Position numbers and translations under genes: made by a program. A stretch of 64,000 bases of DNA, taken from the NCBI GenBank assembly GCA_016927475.1, contig JAFGMO010000095.1, positions 54,188 to 118,187 of the forward strand, given 5' to 3'. Of the stretch, positions 18,087-27,541 are shown in pieces. Each line of letters begins with the position of its first letter. The first letter of the stretch is position 1. This stretch comes from Candidatus Aminicenantota bacterium. GTDB taxonomy: Bacteria > Acidobacteriota > Aminicenantia > Aminicenantales > Aminicenantaceae. The notes under the pieces are model-generated. The model was not told where the DNA came from. It ran no database searches and saw only the letters and a program-made list of their open reading frames with translations.

Positions 18087-18389
18087 ATGGAACCTATAAA
18101 CTGGATACGGGTCTTTTTTCATTTGTTATGGATCATCGGGGCATCCCTCATTCTAACGTTTCTGGGTTATATCTGGTACGCCCGCTCCCGTAAAAAAAGA
18201 GAGCCAATTTTTACAAGGGGATACCATTTGACGCTGAGTATGGGTTTCCTGCTCATTTTTGCCGGTTTGGGCTTCCTGGTACGAAGCTGGTGGCTTGCAG
18301 GTGTTTTTTGGTTGGGGACCGGTCTTATTTTAGCTCATGTCCTTCGAATTGCCGGTGGCCGTCAGAAAAAATCAAATGAAAAAAAATAA
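18087..18389 (+). CDS. Small membrane protein of unknown function
   Basis: A 100-aa protein with three hydrophobic segments (about residues 9-30, 50-68 and 70-88) and a basic C-terminus. The ATG at 18087 has a good ribosome binding site (GGAAGGGAG about 10 nt upstream), which supports a real gene. It overlaps the next gene by 14 nt if that gene begins at 18376. I recognise no family. It may assist the AglD/MprF-like protein encoded downstream, but nothing in the sequence proves this. Confidence 0.6.
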   Translation: MEPINWIRVFFHLLWIIGASLILTFLGYIWYARSRKKREPIFTRGYHLTLSMGFLLIFAGLGFLVRSWWLAGVFWLGTGLILAHVLRIAGGRQKKSNEKK

Positions 18390-19383
18390 TAAGAACAAAT
18401 GGAATTGGCTGAAGATCGTTATCGGTTTTGTCGTCACTGTTCTGGCCCTGTGGTTGAGCTTTAAAAACCTGGATTGGAGGGTTCTTAAGGAAGCCCTGCT
18501 GCGGATCAATCTTATCTGGGTAGGGCTGGCCGTTCTCAACGCCGTTTTCACCGTTTATGCCCTTGGATTTCGCTGGAGAATTCTTTTGGCTTCGAAGAAG
18601 TCCGTTTCCTTGGGATATATTTTTCGCCTCAACATCTTGAACCAGTATGCCAACATTCTTGTGCCGGCGCGTCTGGGAGAAGTCATTCGTATATATCTCA
18701 TACGCCGTGGGGCCGGTATTCCGGTTGCCTATGCTGCGGGAACCGTACTGATCGAAAAAATGATGGATACTTTTGCCTTTGTCACCTTATGGATTGCTGT
18801 TCCCGCGGTCCTGGCACTTCAGGAAAAAGTTCGCGGATACAAGATCGCTGTTTTTGTATGCGGTGCCATGGCCGTGCTTCTTTTGGTTCTTATCTGGCGG
18901 CCGGCTGTCTTTTTGAGGCTGATTCGATTTGCTTCAAGAATTCTTCCGCACAAGTTCAGAGATCGGATTGTCGGTTTTTTTGAGGAAGGATTCAAGGCAT
19001 TTCATATGCTGAAAGATGTAAAAATTTTAATTTTTCTCATTCTCCTGACATTTGTTCTTGTTATGCTGGAGGTTTTGACGAATTTTATGCTTTTTCAGGC
19101 GTTTGATTTTCCCCTTCCTTTTGTGGCCGCTCTTTTTTTGCTTTTGGGGGTTCAGGTCGGGGTCATCCTCCCTTCCACACCCGGGAAAGTCGGCGTTTTA
19201 GAGCTGGCCGTCATCTATTCCCTCTCCGTTTTTTCCATTCCAAAGAGCGAAGCGCTCAGCTTTGCGCTGGTATTCCATATTATCGTTTTTTTGCCTAAAA
19301 TTCTTTTGGGATTGTATTTTATCAGCCGTCTTGATATATCGTTGAAAAAGAATTATTTTTTAGAAAAAAATGAAAAGCCGTAA
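18376..19383 (+). CDS. Lysylphosphatidylglycerol synthase-like/AglD-type membrane protein (UPF0104)
   Basis: A 335-aa membrane protein with about 8 helices. Family motifs are visible: NQYANILVPARLGEVIRIYLIRR (residues ~77-99), the IEKMMD segment and PSTPGKVGVLELAVIYSLSVF near residue 270. Members include the membrane half of MprF and archaeal AglD-like proteins linked to polysaccharide or polyprenyl lipids. The frame is open from 18337, but ATG 18376 gives the usual short basic N-terminus before the first helix. The C-terminus overlaps the sugar transferase gene by 14 nt. It is probably a lipid-linked intermediate handling protein. Confidence 0.75.
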   Translation: MKKNNKNKWNWLKIVIGFVVTVLALWLSFKNLDWRVLKEALLRINLIWVGLAVLNAVFTVYALGFRWRILLASKKSVSLGYIFRLNILNQYANILVPARLGEVIRIYLIRRGAGIPVAYAAGTVLIEKMMDTFAFVTLWIAVPAVLALQEKVRGYKIAVFVCGAMAVLLLVLIWRPAVFLRLIRFASRILPHKFRDRIVGFFEEGFKAFHMLKDVKILIFLILLTFVLVMLEVLTNFMLFQAFDFPLPFVAALFLLLGVQVGVILPSTPGKVGVLELAVIYSLSVFSIPKSEALSFALVFHIIVFLPKILLGLYFISRLDISLKKNYFLEKNEKP

Positions 19384-20779
19384 GAAACAATTTTGGGCTT
19401 TAATTCTTTTGGTGGGGGACATCATCATCGTCCCCTTTTCTTATATGGTGGCACATTTTATCCGGTTCGGAAATTTTAACGAAATTTCCATTAAAGTTCC
19501 TCCTGTCTATCTTTTCTGGATGACGTTGGGCTATATAACGGTGTTATATTTTTTCGATCTTTACAGCTTAGAGGAGAGTTACCTGCGCTTGGGTGTTTTC
19601 ATAAACCTTATCTCGGGAGTTTTTGTATCCGCTGTTCTTGTCTCTTTTATAAACTACGGTCTTTTTCTGGAACCCATAGGCCGCGGAATTTTTGTTCTGG
19701 CTAATATTTTTATTTTAATCCTCGTATTTTCCCTACGATTGCTCTGTTATTATCTTTTCCAACACTTTAGAAAAGCCAAGCGGGTGCTCATTGTAGGGGC
19801 CGGGCGCAGCGGAAAGGAGATTTTCAAAATCATCCGGGAATCACAAGAGGATTTTTTTATTCTCGGTTTTCTTGATGATGACCCTTCCAAGCAAAAGGAA
19901 TATTCCACTTCCGACGGGGACATAAAGGTCATAGGGGGTACAGACAAGCTTCTGGAAATTTTTAAAGAGGAAAAAATCGACCAGGTCATTATCGCGGCAT
20001 CAACAGAGAGAAATCCATACCTGAGCGAGAATCTCCTCAGGGTTCGTATGGGAGGCGCCGAGGTTTTGGAAATGCCGGAACTCTATCAGCAGATTAAAGG
20101 CCGGATACCGATCAACTTTATTCCTGATAAATGGTTTCTTAAGGCGAAAGGATTTGACTGGTCGGAAAAAAGCGGGATGGTCAAGGTCAAACGTTTCCTG
20201 GATATTCTTATATCTATCCTTCTTTTGATTTTGACAATTCCCGCCTGGCTTTTTATCGCTCTGCTCATCAAGCTCAACTCGAAAGGTCCCGTATTTTATA
20301 CACAACAAAGGCTTGGAAAAAATGATAAGCCATTTACTTTGATAAAATTCCGGTCGATGATTCACAGGGCGGAAAGCGAGCTTCCACAGTGGGCTGAGGA
20401 AAACGATGCCCGGATTACATCCGTGGGGCGAATTTTACGCAGTCTTCATATTGATGAGCTTCCACAGTTTCTAAACGTCCTTAAAGGGGATATGAGCCTG
20501 GTTGGGCCGAGGCCGGAGAGGCCGATGTTCGTCCAAGAGTTTAAGAAAAAGATCCCTTATTATTCTCTGAGACATTTTCTCAAGCCCGGCTTAACGGGAT
20601 GGGCTCAAGTGAATTATCCATATGCCTCTTCCTTGGAAGATTCCATAAAGAAGCTTGAGTATGATCTTTATTACATTTATCACATGACTCTTCTTCTGGA
20701 TCTGAATATTCTTCTCATGACGGCGCAGAATGTTTTACTTCGGAATAAAAGGAAGGCGATCAAGAGAAACGCCGATTGA
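19370..20779 (+). CDS. Undecaprenyl-phosphate sugar phosphotransferase (WcaJ type), second copy
   Basis: A 469-aa initiating transferase with the same plan as the gene ending at 13894: four N-terminal helices, a Rossmann-like domain containing VLIVGAGRSGKEI (residues ~139-151), a membrane hairpin and the catalytic sugar transferase domain. Motifs are KFRSM, DELPQFLNVLKGDMSLVGPRPERP and PGLTGWAQVNYPYASS; the ERP and NYPY variants are typical of WcaJ-like members. Two initiating enzymes in one locus suggest two glycans or alternative first sugars. Confidence 0.9.
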   Translation: MKSRKKQFWALILLVGDIIIVPFSYMVAHFIRFGNFNEISIKVPPVYLFWMTLGYITVLYFFDLYSLEESYLRLGVFINLISGVFVSAVLVSFINYGLFLEPIGRGIFVLANIFILILVFSLRLLCYYLFQHFRKAKRVLIVGAGRSGKEIFKIIRESQEDFFILGFLDDDPSKQKEYSTSDGDIKVIGGTDKLLEIFKEEKIDQVIIAASTERNPYLSENLLRVRMGGAEVLEMPELYQQIKGRIPINFIPDKWFLKAKGFDWSEKSGMVKVKRFLDILISILLLILTIPAWLFIALLIKLNSKGPVFYTQQRLGKNDKPFTLIKFRSMIHRAESELPQWAEENDARITSVGRILRSLHIDELPQFLNVLKGDMSLVGPRPERPMFVQEFKKKIPYYSLRHFLKPGLTGWAQVNYPYASSLEDSIKKLEYDLYYIYHMTLLLDLNILLMTAQNVLLRNKRKAIKRNAD

Positions 20780-20825
20780 TCCTGAAACATGACATGATAA
20801 GTGTAGGGAAATAAAGAGGATGAAT

Positions 20826-22892
20826 ATGAAGAAAAATCCTTCAAGGATATATTTCCTTTTCTTTTTTATTGTTTATGCTTTTGGATTTCACCTTTTTTAT
20901 TTGACATATGTCCCTCTTGTGACTTCTTTCCAGCTTGTTCTGGTTCCTTTGCTTTTACTTGTTTTTGGACTGACCGTAGCCGATTTTGAGAAAGGAACGC
21001 TCTTTTTTATTTTTTGCTTCCCTCTCATCAACAGTTTGCCCTACTTTTTTCATATATATGGAAATATCCCCCATGCACCAACATGCCTTGTCCTGTTCCT
21101 GGCCTACTTTTTTGGTTGGTTGGGCCACCGATTGCTGGAACCTGCCTCCCTGAAACAAAAGCCGCCTCTCATCAGGCCCATGGCCCTTTTTCTCAGCCTG
21201 TGTTTTGTTTCATCCGTCATCACGTTTTTCCGGTACGCATATTTTTTTCCTTTTAAGACGGACCGAATATATGAACTGACGACAAATTTATTTGGTGTTT
21301 CTTCCGGCGGGGCGATCATGAGCGTTGTGTTCAATTTTCTCAGTTATTTCACTGGATTCGTGTTTTTTTTCCTGTTGATAGGGAGGAAACCATCCCGACC
21401 GTTTGTCATTAAAATGATGCTAGTCCTGGCGGTCAGTACGCTGATCTCCTTGTCCGTAGGTATGGTCCAGCGCTTCGGCGATATAAAATTCGGAAACAAC
21501 TTGATCAGTATTCGTCATGGCATTCTGAACGGGACCTTTAAAGATGCCCTTTCTTTCGGAGCCTTTATTTCGATGACCTTGCCGCTGCTCTTGGGCCTTT
21601 TTCTTTATCTCAAGAATCTCTGGCGTATTGTTTTAGCCGGAAACATTATTTTGTCGATATTTTTGCTTTTTTTCACCGGGTCAAAAAGTGCGCTTCTCAG
21701 CCTGTTTGTGGCCCTGCTTCTATTTTTACGTCTCATAATCCCTGTTTACAGGAAGCGAAAAAAACGGCCTGTCAGCCAAAATGGTAAAAAGGTTAGAACT
21801 TATGCAATTTTCGCCCTTGTCTTTTTAGCTATGGGACTGGTCTTTATGATTTTTCTGGGAAACCTAAGCCGGTCTTCCCTTGTTTCAAGGCTGGTCGAAA
21901 TGTTTGACCAGGGTGTCATGAATCTTATGGTCTCCTGGAGGGGTCCTCTCTGGCAGTCCGCAGTATTGATGTGGACGGATTATCCTCTGACGGGTGTGGG
22001 TGTAGGAGGTTATATCATCGAACTTCCGGAATATCTCAAGCAGCATGGATTTCCTCTGGAAACGCCTCAATCAGCTGAAAATTATCTGATCCAGGTCGGA
22101 TCGGAAACAGGAATGATCGGGGCGGTTTTAATTCTCTGGCTTTTTATCTGTCTTCTCGGCAGGATAAGAAAGGGATACAAGGCTCTTCCCGTTATGGGAG
22201 ACGATGCCTTCCTATGGACAGGAGCAGCGGCCGGTATTTTTTCTTTTTTCATGAACAGTCTTTTCCATACCTATATAGGAAGTTATGAGATAAAACTAAC
22301 TTTGTGGTTGCTGTTGGTTCTCATCTTCTTCCTGGGACCTGAATACGGGATACCATCCGGCAAACGCCTTTTCGGAAAAAGTTATTTGGTTATAGGCATC
22401 ATTTTTCTTATTGTTTACGGTATTGTTCATACCCGGAATTCACTGGGTCCCCTCTCTCTTGAAACCAAGGCCGAAAAATATCACTTGAAGCAGGATTTCG
22501 GCTTTTATCAATTAGAGCGGACGGATACGGGAGAACCATTTCGATGGACCAAAGACCGGGCCGGACTGAGTGTTGAAATCAAGAAAAAAACCATGATTTT
22601 TCGGCTGCATGCTTCTCATCCGGATATCAAGTCACGGCCCGTTTCTGTGAAGATTTTCCTGATCAAAAATTTTTTCTCTGAAAAAGTTCTTCTCAAAGAA
22701 CTAAACCTTTCTGATGATTCTTGGTGTTCTATCGAGATTAATATGCGGCAAGAAGTCAGGAAAACACATATTATTCTTTTTGAGGTCGGCCGAACCTGGA
22801 ATCCTCAAAAAGAAAAGGGCGTCCCCGATCCGCGAAATCTGGGTATTGCTGTGGGAGATATCCGTTTTACCGGAAGATCGGTACGACATTAA
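20826..22892 (+). CDS. Large O-antigen ligase/polymerase family protein with C-terminal domain
   Basis: A 688-aa protein. The ATG at 20826 is chosen because AGAGG lies 6 nt upstream; an ATG two codons earlier abuts that site. About 11-12 helices carry the Wzy_C signature WTDYPLTGVGVGGY followed by SAENYLIQVGSETGMIGAV (residues ~385-440). A last helix near residue 525 is followed by ~160 residues of soluble, beta-rich sequence, longer than in ordinary family members. The gene converges on the glycosidase lipoprotein gene. The extra domain could bind a glycan or a partner; that is inference. Confidence 0.78.
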   Translation: MKKNPSRIYFLFFFIVYAFGFHLFYLTYVPLVTSFQLVLVPLLLLVFGLTVADFEKGTLFFIFCFPLINSLPYFFHIYGNIPHAPTCLVLFLAYFFGWLGHRLLEPASLKQKPPLIRPMALFLSLCFVSSVITFFRYAYFFPFKTDRIYELTTNLFGVSSGGAIMSVVFNFLSYFTGFVFFFLLIGRKPSRPFVIKMMLVLAVSTLISLSVGMVQRFGDIKFGNNLISIRHGILNGTFKDALSFGAFISMTLPLLLGLFLYLKNLWRIVLAGNIILSIFLLFFTGSKSALLSLFVALLLFLRLIIPVYRKRKKRPVSQNGKKVRTYAIFALVFLAMGLVFMIFLGNLSRSSLVSRLVEMFDQGVMNLMVSWRGPLWQSAVLMWTDYPLTGVGVGGYIIELPEYLKQHGFPLETPQSAENYLIQVGSETGMIGAVLILWLFICLLGRIRKGYKALPVMGDDAFLWTGAAAGIFSFFMNSLFHTYIGSYEIKLTLWLLLVLIFFLGPEYGIPSGKRLFGKSYLVIGIIFLIVYGIVHTRNSLGPLSLETKAEKYHLKQDFGFYQLERTDTGEPFRWTKDRAGLSVEIKKKTMIFRLHASHPDIKSRPVSVKIFLIKNFFSEKVLLKELNLSDDSWCSIEINMRQEVRKTHIILFEVGRTWNPQKEKGVPDPRNLGIAVGDIRFTGRSVRH

Positions 22893-22930
22893 AAGGTTTT
22901 ATCCGTTAGCTTAGCCTCTTTTTTGTGGGA

Positions 22931-24979
22931 TTATTTCAAAAATATTTCCAGAATGTGATTTTGGAAGTCGCTTGACAAAATATAAAAGTCATCATGATGG
23001 CATCTTTCCCTGCGAAGGGAGACCCGATGACCGTCCAGATGGGCCTGGATGTCAACCTTTCCCTTCTCTTTCGGCCAACTTGCAGGGGCGAGAATACGGA
23101 TCATTCCATTTCCTGAAAAGTTGCTGTTGAAACGAAAAATAATCTTTTTTTCTTTATAGATATAATCATAAGCGACAAAAATATCATTCGCAGGAAAATA
23201 AAGATGAACTTTGCCTCGGTCCTTTCCCAGGCATGGCCGAAGGGATAGAGAGCTTTTTTCCCATCGAATGCCGAAATATCCCTCGAATAACGCCTTTCCT
23301 ACCATTCCGGCCCCTCCGGCAAAGGTATCGCTTCCACGGCCGGTTCCCGCCTTTGTATCCCATTCAAAAAAGCTCCTGTTGGTGAGTATTTTATTGAAAA
23401 TCTCAAGAAGTTTTTCTTTTCCAATCGTGCTGAACCCTTTATCGAACATGGCATAAACCAGACGGCCCCCGAACCAGTCCCACTGGCCACCATTTTGATA
23501 CTCATAAGGATCATCAAGAAGAGGGTGGCGGAATGTTCCCTGGGGATAAGGGGGAAGCAGTGTTCCGCTGACGGTGGAGAAGCCGTACGTGTTTTGCCGG
23601 ATCAGGGCTTCCTGAATAATGCGGATGGAGCGGTCTTTTCCAGACAGTCCGGACAGGATGGCTTGAACATTTCCGCCCATGGCGAATATATTGGATTCGT
23701 CAAAGGAGTGCTTGAGGGAATCGAGATGAATATGGATCCTGTAGAATCCTTTCTCCGGCTGCCAGAGAAGCTGATTGGTTTCCATCCCGATTTTCTTCTG
23801 CTGGCTGAACCAATAGGAAGCCTTATCCATGCGGTTTAAAGATTCGAGCATTTCGGCCAGCCGGCCGCTCGCTTCAAAAAACATGGCTTGGTCATATATA
23901 TCGACAGTCCAGTGTGTCCGTTCATCCGTATAGACGGCCCGGTTGTCATCATCAACCATATCCACATCTCCCCAGTCGGCCGTATGGGCACCGACAATAA
24001 GCCCAAAGCGGGGATCTTGTCTTGCTTTGAGGACATAAGTCATTGCCTTTTCGAGCCGGTCGATGATTTTTTCGCCGCCAACGGAAGTTTCAAGCCAGTC
24101 AGATCCCAGTAAGCTGAAAACCTGATAGGCGGCCAGAACGGCGTTTGATTCCTGGTCTGTTTCAGTTGTGTTTTTGTCTTTGAGGCCCCGGCTATCGATC
24201 CAGTCTTGTAGGGAGCCGTTGGGTTCCTGGAAAAAAAGGTGCTCCTCCAGCCAGGAGCATAAATGAGCTCCGCCGTAAAAATAGCGTGAGACAGGAAGGA
24301 TGGTGGCGGCGTCCCGAAGCCAAACCTGGGGATAGTCCGTCCCGGGAGAAAAAGCATGGATTTTCCCGGTTTTTCCGGACCAGGAAACTTCGTTTTTATC
24401 AAGGGTCAAACGGATAAGCCGGCTGATCTTGTTGATCCCGGACATTTCGGATTCGATTTTGCTGAATTTTCCGTATTTCAGGTTTAAGGGTTGTCCTTCA
24501 TCCGGCCAGGTGTGTTGTTGAACCTGCAAAGTGACAAAAAAGGAAGAGGAGCCGGTGTCTTTAAACCAATTTTTTCCTTCCCTGACAAGGTCGAATTCGA
24601 GAAAATAACAACCGGATTCCAAAGGACAAAAAATAGTGGCCGGAATTTCCGTTTTTTTACCCGGAGCTAAATCCTCGGGAAGACGAAAACGGTGGTTGTC
24701 GAACTGCAGTATTCGCTTGTCTTTGTCGAGAAGATGATAGGAAAGAAAACACGGATATGGATCAGATGAGCTCAGAATATGTTTTCCCGTGTTATGAACA
24801 TGGAAAACGATCTCTACCTTGTCTCCCTCAGAACAGGTAACGGTTTTTTGTGAAGTCCGAAGCAGGGCGCCGTATTCCGCGGAAGGAGCCTTTTTATCCC
24901 TGGATTGACAATTCGTTAGAAAAAATGTGCAAAGAAGAATGATGAAGGCGGTTACCGTTGTTCTTTTTTTGGGATTCAT
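22931..24979 (-). CDS. Predicted six-hairpin glycosidase-like lipoprotein
   Basis: A 682-aa protein with an N-terminal signal (basic MNPKKR, hydrophobic stretch, then FLTNC as a lipobox-like site at Cys24). A beta-sandwich-like N-terminal region is followed by an alpha/alpha-barrel-type catalytic region. Acidic, aromatic motifs such as YPQVWLRDAATILP, GSLQDWIDSRG, TADWGDVDMVDDDNRAVY and QNGGQWDWFGGRLVYAMFD resemble GH15/GH63/GH37-type six-hairpin glycosidases. It is probably periplasmic or outer-membrane anchored and cleaves an alpha-linked glycan. It lies 10 nt downstream of hypE on the same strand, so it is likely cotranscribed with the hyp genes even though the functions look unrelated. 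Confidence 0.7.
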   Translation of the reverse strand: MNPKKRTTVTAFIILLCTFFLTNCQSRDKKAPSAEYGALLRTSQKTVTCSEGDKVEIVFHVHNTGKHILSSSDPYPCFLSYHLLDKDKRILQFDNHRFRLPEDLAPGKKTEIPATIFCPLESGCYFLEFDLVREGKNWFKDTGSSSFFVTLQVQQHTWPDEGQPLNLKYGKFSKIESEMSGINKISRLIRLTLDKNEVSWSGKTGKIHAFSPGTDYPQVWLRDAATILPVSRYFYGGAHLCSWLEEHLFFQEPNGSLQDWIDSRGLKDKNTTETDQESNAVLAAYQVFSLLGSDWLETSVGGEKIIDRLEKAMTYVLKARQDPRFGLIVGAHTADWGDVDMVDDDNRAVYTDERTHWTVDIYDQAMFFEASGRLAEMLESLNRMDKASYWFSQQKKIGMETNQLLWQPEKGFYRIHIHLDSLKHSFDESNIFAMGGNVQAILSGLSGKDRSIRIIQEALIRQNTYGFSTVSGTLLPPYPQGTFRHPLLDDPYEYQNGGQWDWFGGRLVYAMFDKGFSTIGKEKLLEIFNKILTNRSFFEWDTKAGTGRGSDTFAGGAGMVGKALFEGYFGIRWEKSSLSLRPCLGKDRGKVHLYFPANDIFVAYDYIYKEKKIIFRFNSNFSGNGMIRILAPASWPKEKGKVDIQAHLDGHRVSLRRERCHHDDFYILSSDFQNHILEIFLK

Positions 24980-24989
24980 CGTGGTTTTC

Positions 24990-25976
24990 TCAACATATGC
25001 GCGGCAGCAACTCTGAGGTAAGAGGTTCGAGTAGCCTCAATCCTCCGCTGAGAGTTTCAAGCAGGAGTTCACCGGGTTTTCCTGTATTTTTTTCCACGCG
25101 TCCGATAATCTCCGCTTTTTTCCCTAAGGGATCGGTTTGGATTTTTCTTAACAAGGCAGGCGCTTTATTCTCAGGAACGAGAAGAACCGCTCTGCCCTCA
25201 CAGGCTAAATAAAGGGGGTCGATTCCCAAAAGTTCAGTGGCTCCTCTTACACCACGGGATAAAGGGATTTTTTCTTCATCGATGACTAGGGGAAAAGCCA
25301 GCTCTTCGGCCAGCTCTGCCAGGACGGTGGCCAATCCTCCCCGGGTGATATCCCGCATCCAGAGAACGCCGCTCTTCCATAGGGGAAGGAGAAAGTTCAG
25401 AGGCGCACAATCGCTTTTTACCCGTGACTCCAGCCCGAAATCACCTCTGGCCAGCATGACGGCCAGACTGTGTTCTCCCAGGGTTCCGGTGACGATGACC
25501 CGGTCGCCGGGCTTGGCTTTTTGCGGGGAGGGGGAAGCAATGATTTTTCCAATTCCCGCTGTGTTGATGAAAACTTTGTCACATTGTCCCTTTCGCACGA
25601 CCTTTGTATCGCCTGTGGTGATAAAAACGCTGGATTTTGCCGCCTCTTTTTTTATGGATTTGAATATTCTCGAAAGGATGTTCACATCGAGTCCTTCCTC
25701 CAGGATAAGCGCTAAAGACAGATATTTAGGTTGAGCCCCGGAAACAATCAAATCATTTACCGTTCCATTGACGGAAAGGGTTCCGATATCCCCTCCGGGG
25801 AAAAAGAGTGGATCGACTACGTAGCTGTCTGTTGTCAGAGCCGTTCCATCCGGAAAATGGGCCGAATCGGAAAGGCCTTTTAAATAGGGATTGGATAAAT
25901 TTTTTAAGACAACCTGGGAGATGAATGTGCGCATCAATTTTCCACCGCTTCCCAGTTCTAAACTTATTTTATTCAT
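24990..25976 (-). CDS. hypE: Hydrogenase maturation protein HypE
   Basis: A 328-aa HypE. It carries the PurM-like ATP-binding pattern (LELGSGGKLM at the N-terminus, GDRVIVTGTLGEHSLAVMLARG in the middle and DITRGGLATVLAELAE near residue 198). It ends in PRIC, the C-terminal cysteine that is carbamoylated and dehydrated to a thiocyanate to supply the CN ligand of [NiFe] hydrogenase. The order hypC-hypD-hypE is standard. GGGAGC lies about 10 nt upstream of the start. Confidence 0.96.
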   Translation of the reverse strand: MNKISLELGSGGKLMRTFISQVVLKNLSNPYLKGLSDSAHFPDGTALTTDSYVVDPLFFPGGDIGTLSVNGTVNDLIVSGAQPKYLSLALILEEGLDVNILSRIFKSIKKEAAKSSVFITTGDTKVVRKGQCDKVFINTAGIGKIIASPSPQKAKPGDRVIVTGTLGEHSLAVMLARGDFGLESRVKSDCAPLNFLLPLWKSGVLWMRDITRGGLATVLAELAEELAFPLVIDEEKIPLSRGVRGATELLGIDPLYLACEGRAVLLVPENKAPALLRKIQTDPLGKKAEIIGRVEKNTGKPGELLLETLSGGLRLLEPLTSELLPRIC

Positions 25977-26024
25977 AGCCGTTGCTCCCTTACGAGAAGA
26001 TCCCGTTTGTTTAACCTCTGAACT

Positions 26025-27128
26025 TCAACGGTTGTATTTATAGGCAGCCAGACATGCTCCCTCAAAGGAAACCATGCAGGGGCCTTGGGGTGAATCAGGC
26101 CGGCATTTTCGGCCGAAAAGAGGGCAATTTCTTGGCGGAATTTTCCCTCTTAAAACATCACCGCAGCGGCATCCCGGCAAATCGTCGGCTGATGCCTGGA
26201 TATTCAGAGTATATTTTTTTTCCGCGTCGAAAGCGGAATATTTGGATTTTAGCTCCAGACCGCTCTTGCGTATCGATCCCAATCCACGCCAATAAGCGTC
26301 TTTGACGGTGAGCATATCTTTCATGATGGCCTGAGCGGTGCGATTCCCGCCGGGTTTGACAACTCTGGAGTAAACATTATCCACTTTCGGACGGCGGGAC
26401 TCAACCTGACGGCAGACGGAAAGAATACCAAGGAGGATATCAGCCGGCTCGAATCCTGCGATGGCTCCGGCGGTTTGATGTTCTTCAGCCACAAAAAGGT
26501 AAGGGCTTTCACCGATAATGGCACTGACATGGCCTGGATAAAGAAATCCGTCAATTTTTGTATCCTTGTCGTTTAAAATGGCCTTCAGGGGCGGAGGGAT
26601 GAGCCAAAAGGCGGAAAGAACGGAAAAGTTTGTCAAATCTTCTTCAGACGCTTTCCTTATAGTGAGGGCAATACCGGGGATGGTCGTTTCAAAACCCACA
26701 CCAAAAAAAACGATATCTTTTTGCGGGAAAGCCCGGGCCAGCTCCAGGGATTCTTCCGGGGAATATACGATTTTGATGCAAGATGTTTGGGGAGCCACAG
26801 CTGTTTGAATCGATCCTTTTTGAGTTGGGACACGGGTCATGTCCCCAAAAGTTGTCAGAATCAAGTTTTTTCGTTCCGTAACCAAGTTGATGGCCGCCTC
26901 ATGGACGGCGTTCGGTGTGATACAGACAGGACAACCGGGACCGGAAAGCATATGGATTCCCGTATCTTCTAGGAGTTTTTTCAGTCCGTAGCGGTGAATC
27001 GTCATGGTGTGGGTTCCGCAGACTTCCATGATTTTCAGGTTTTGTTTTTTACCGCTGCGGATTTTTTTTATGTCTTGCAGAAGGCCATAAAGAAATTTTT
27101 TTTGGCGGAAATGTCCGGTTTTCGACAT
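26025..27128 (-). CDS. hypD: Hydrogenase maturation protein HypD
   Basis: A 367-aa HypD, the iron-sulfur scaffold on which Fe(CN)2CO is assembled together with HypC. The conserved MEVCGTHTMTIHRYGL and SGPGCPVCITP motifs (residues ~34-87) are present. The C-terminal cysteine-rich segment CRCGDVLRGK...NCPLFGRKC carries the [4Fe-4S] ligands. It lies 48 nt upstream of hypE and 97 nt downstream of hypC. hypA and hypB are not in this window. Confidence 0.96.
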   Translation of the reverse strand: MSKTGHFRQKKFLYGLLQDIKKIRSGKKQNLKIMEVCGTHTMTIHRYGLKKLLEDTGIHMLSGPGCPVCITPNAVHEAAINLVTERKNLILTTFGDMTRVPTQKGSIQTAVAPQTSCIKIVYSPEESLELARAFPQKDIVFFGVGFETTIPGIALTIRKASEEDLTNFSVLSAFWLIPPPLKAILNDKDTKIDGFLYPGHVSAIIGESPYLFVAEEHQTAGAIAGFEPADILLGILSVCRQVESRRPKVDNVYSRVVKPGGNRTAQAIMKDMLTVKDAYWRGLGSIRKSGLELKSKYSAFDAEKKYTLNIQASADDLPGCRCGDVLRGKIPPRNCPLFGRKCRPDSPQGPCMVSFEGACLAAYKYNR

Positions 27129-27225
27129 GAATATTACAGGGGAACGAAACCCCGCCTCTTCTTTGTATAAGAGTGAAGGTTATTTTCCTCGGCCGCTTAT
27201 ATGATATACCGGATAAGAAAAGGGA

Positions 27226-27447
27226 TCAGCTTTCTTTGGCGATTTCCCTCAGAAGTGACAATGTCTCCCGTGCTTCTTCCTCATCCAGTTGAGCAATAGC
27301 AAATCCGGCATGGACAATGACCCAGTCTCCGGGTTTTGCGTTTTCGAGCAGGGAAAAATTGGTTTTGACCTTGGTCCCGAGATAGTCCACTCTGCCGTGC
27401 TGGTCTTCATCTATGTCAATAATTTTTGCGGGGATTCCGAGGCACAT
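27226..27447 (-). CDS. hypC: Hydrogenase maturation chaperone HypC
   Basis: A 73-aa HypC/HybG-family protein beginning MCLGIPAKI, with the essential Cys2 used to carry the iron centre between HypD and the hydrogenase large subunit. The PGDWVIVHAGFAI segment (residues ~40-52) is the usual OB-fold core. An AAGGA sequence directly precedes the start. The gene is divergent from uppS, with a 94-bp intergenic region containing a strong uppS promoter. It is the first gene of the hypCDE-glycosidase unit. Confidence 0.96.
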   Translation of the reverse strand: MCLGIPAKIIDIDEDQHGRVDYLGTKVKTNFSLLENAKPGDWVIVHAGFAIAQLDEEEARETLSLLREIAKES

Positions 27448-27506
27448 TCCTTAATTATTCCTTTCCTCATTAGATTACCAAAACAGCGGTGACAGGTCTA
27501 TAGTTT

Positions 27507-27535
27507 TTGACAATTGACAGGGGAGTACCTATAAT
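27507..27535 (+). promoter_or_regulatory. Consensus sigma-70-type promoter of uppS, predicted leaderless
   Basis: A perfect TTGACA (27507-27512), a 17-nt spacer and a perfect TATAAT (27530-27535) are present. The uppS ATG begins only 6 nt after the -10 box, where the transcription start itself is expected. The GGGGAG at 27520 lies inside the spacer and is too far upstream to act as a ribosome binding site. Confidence 0.8.
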
Positions 27536-27541
27536 TGATTT

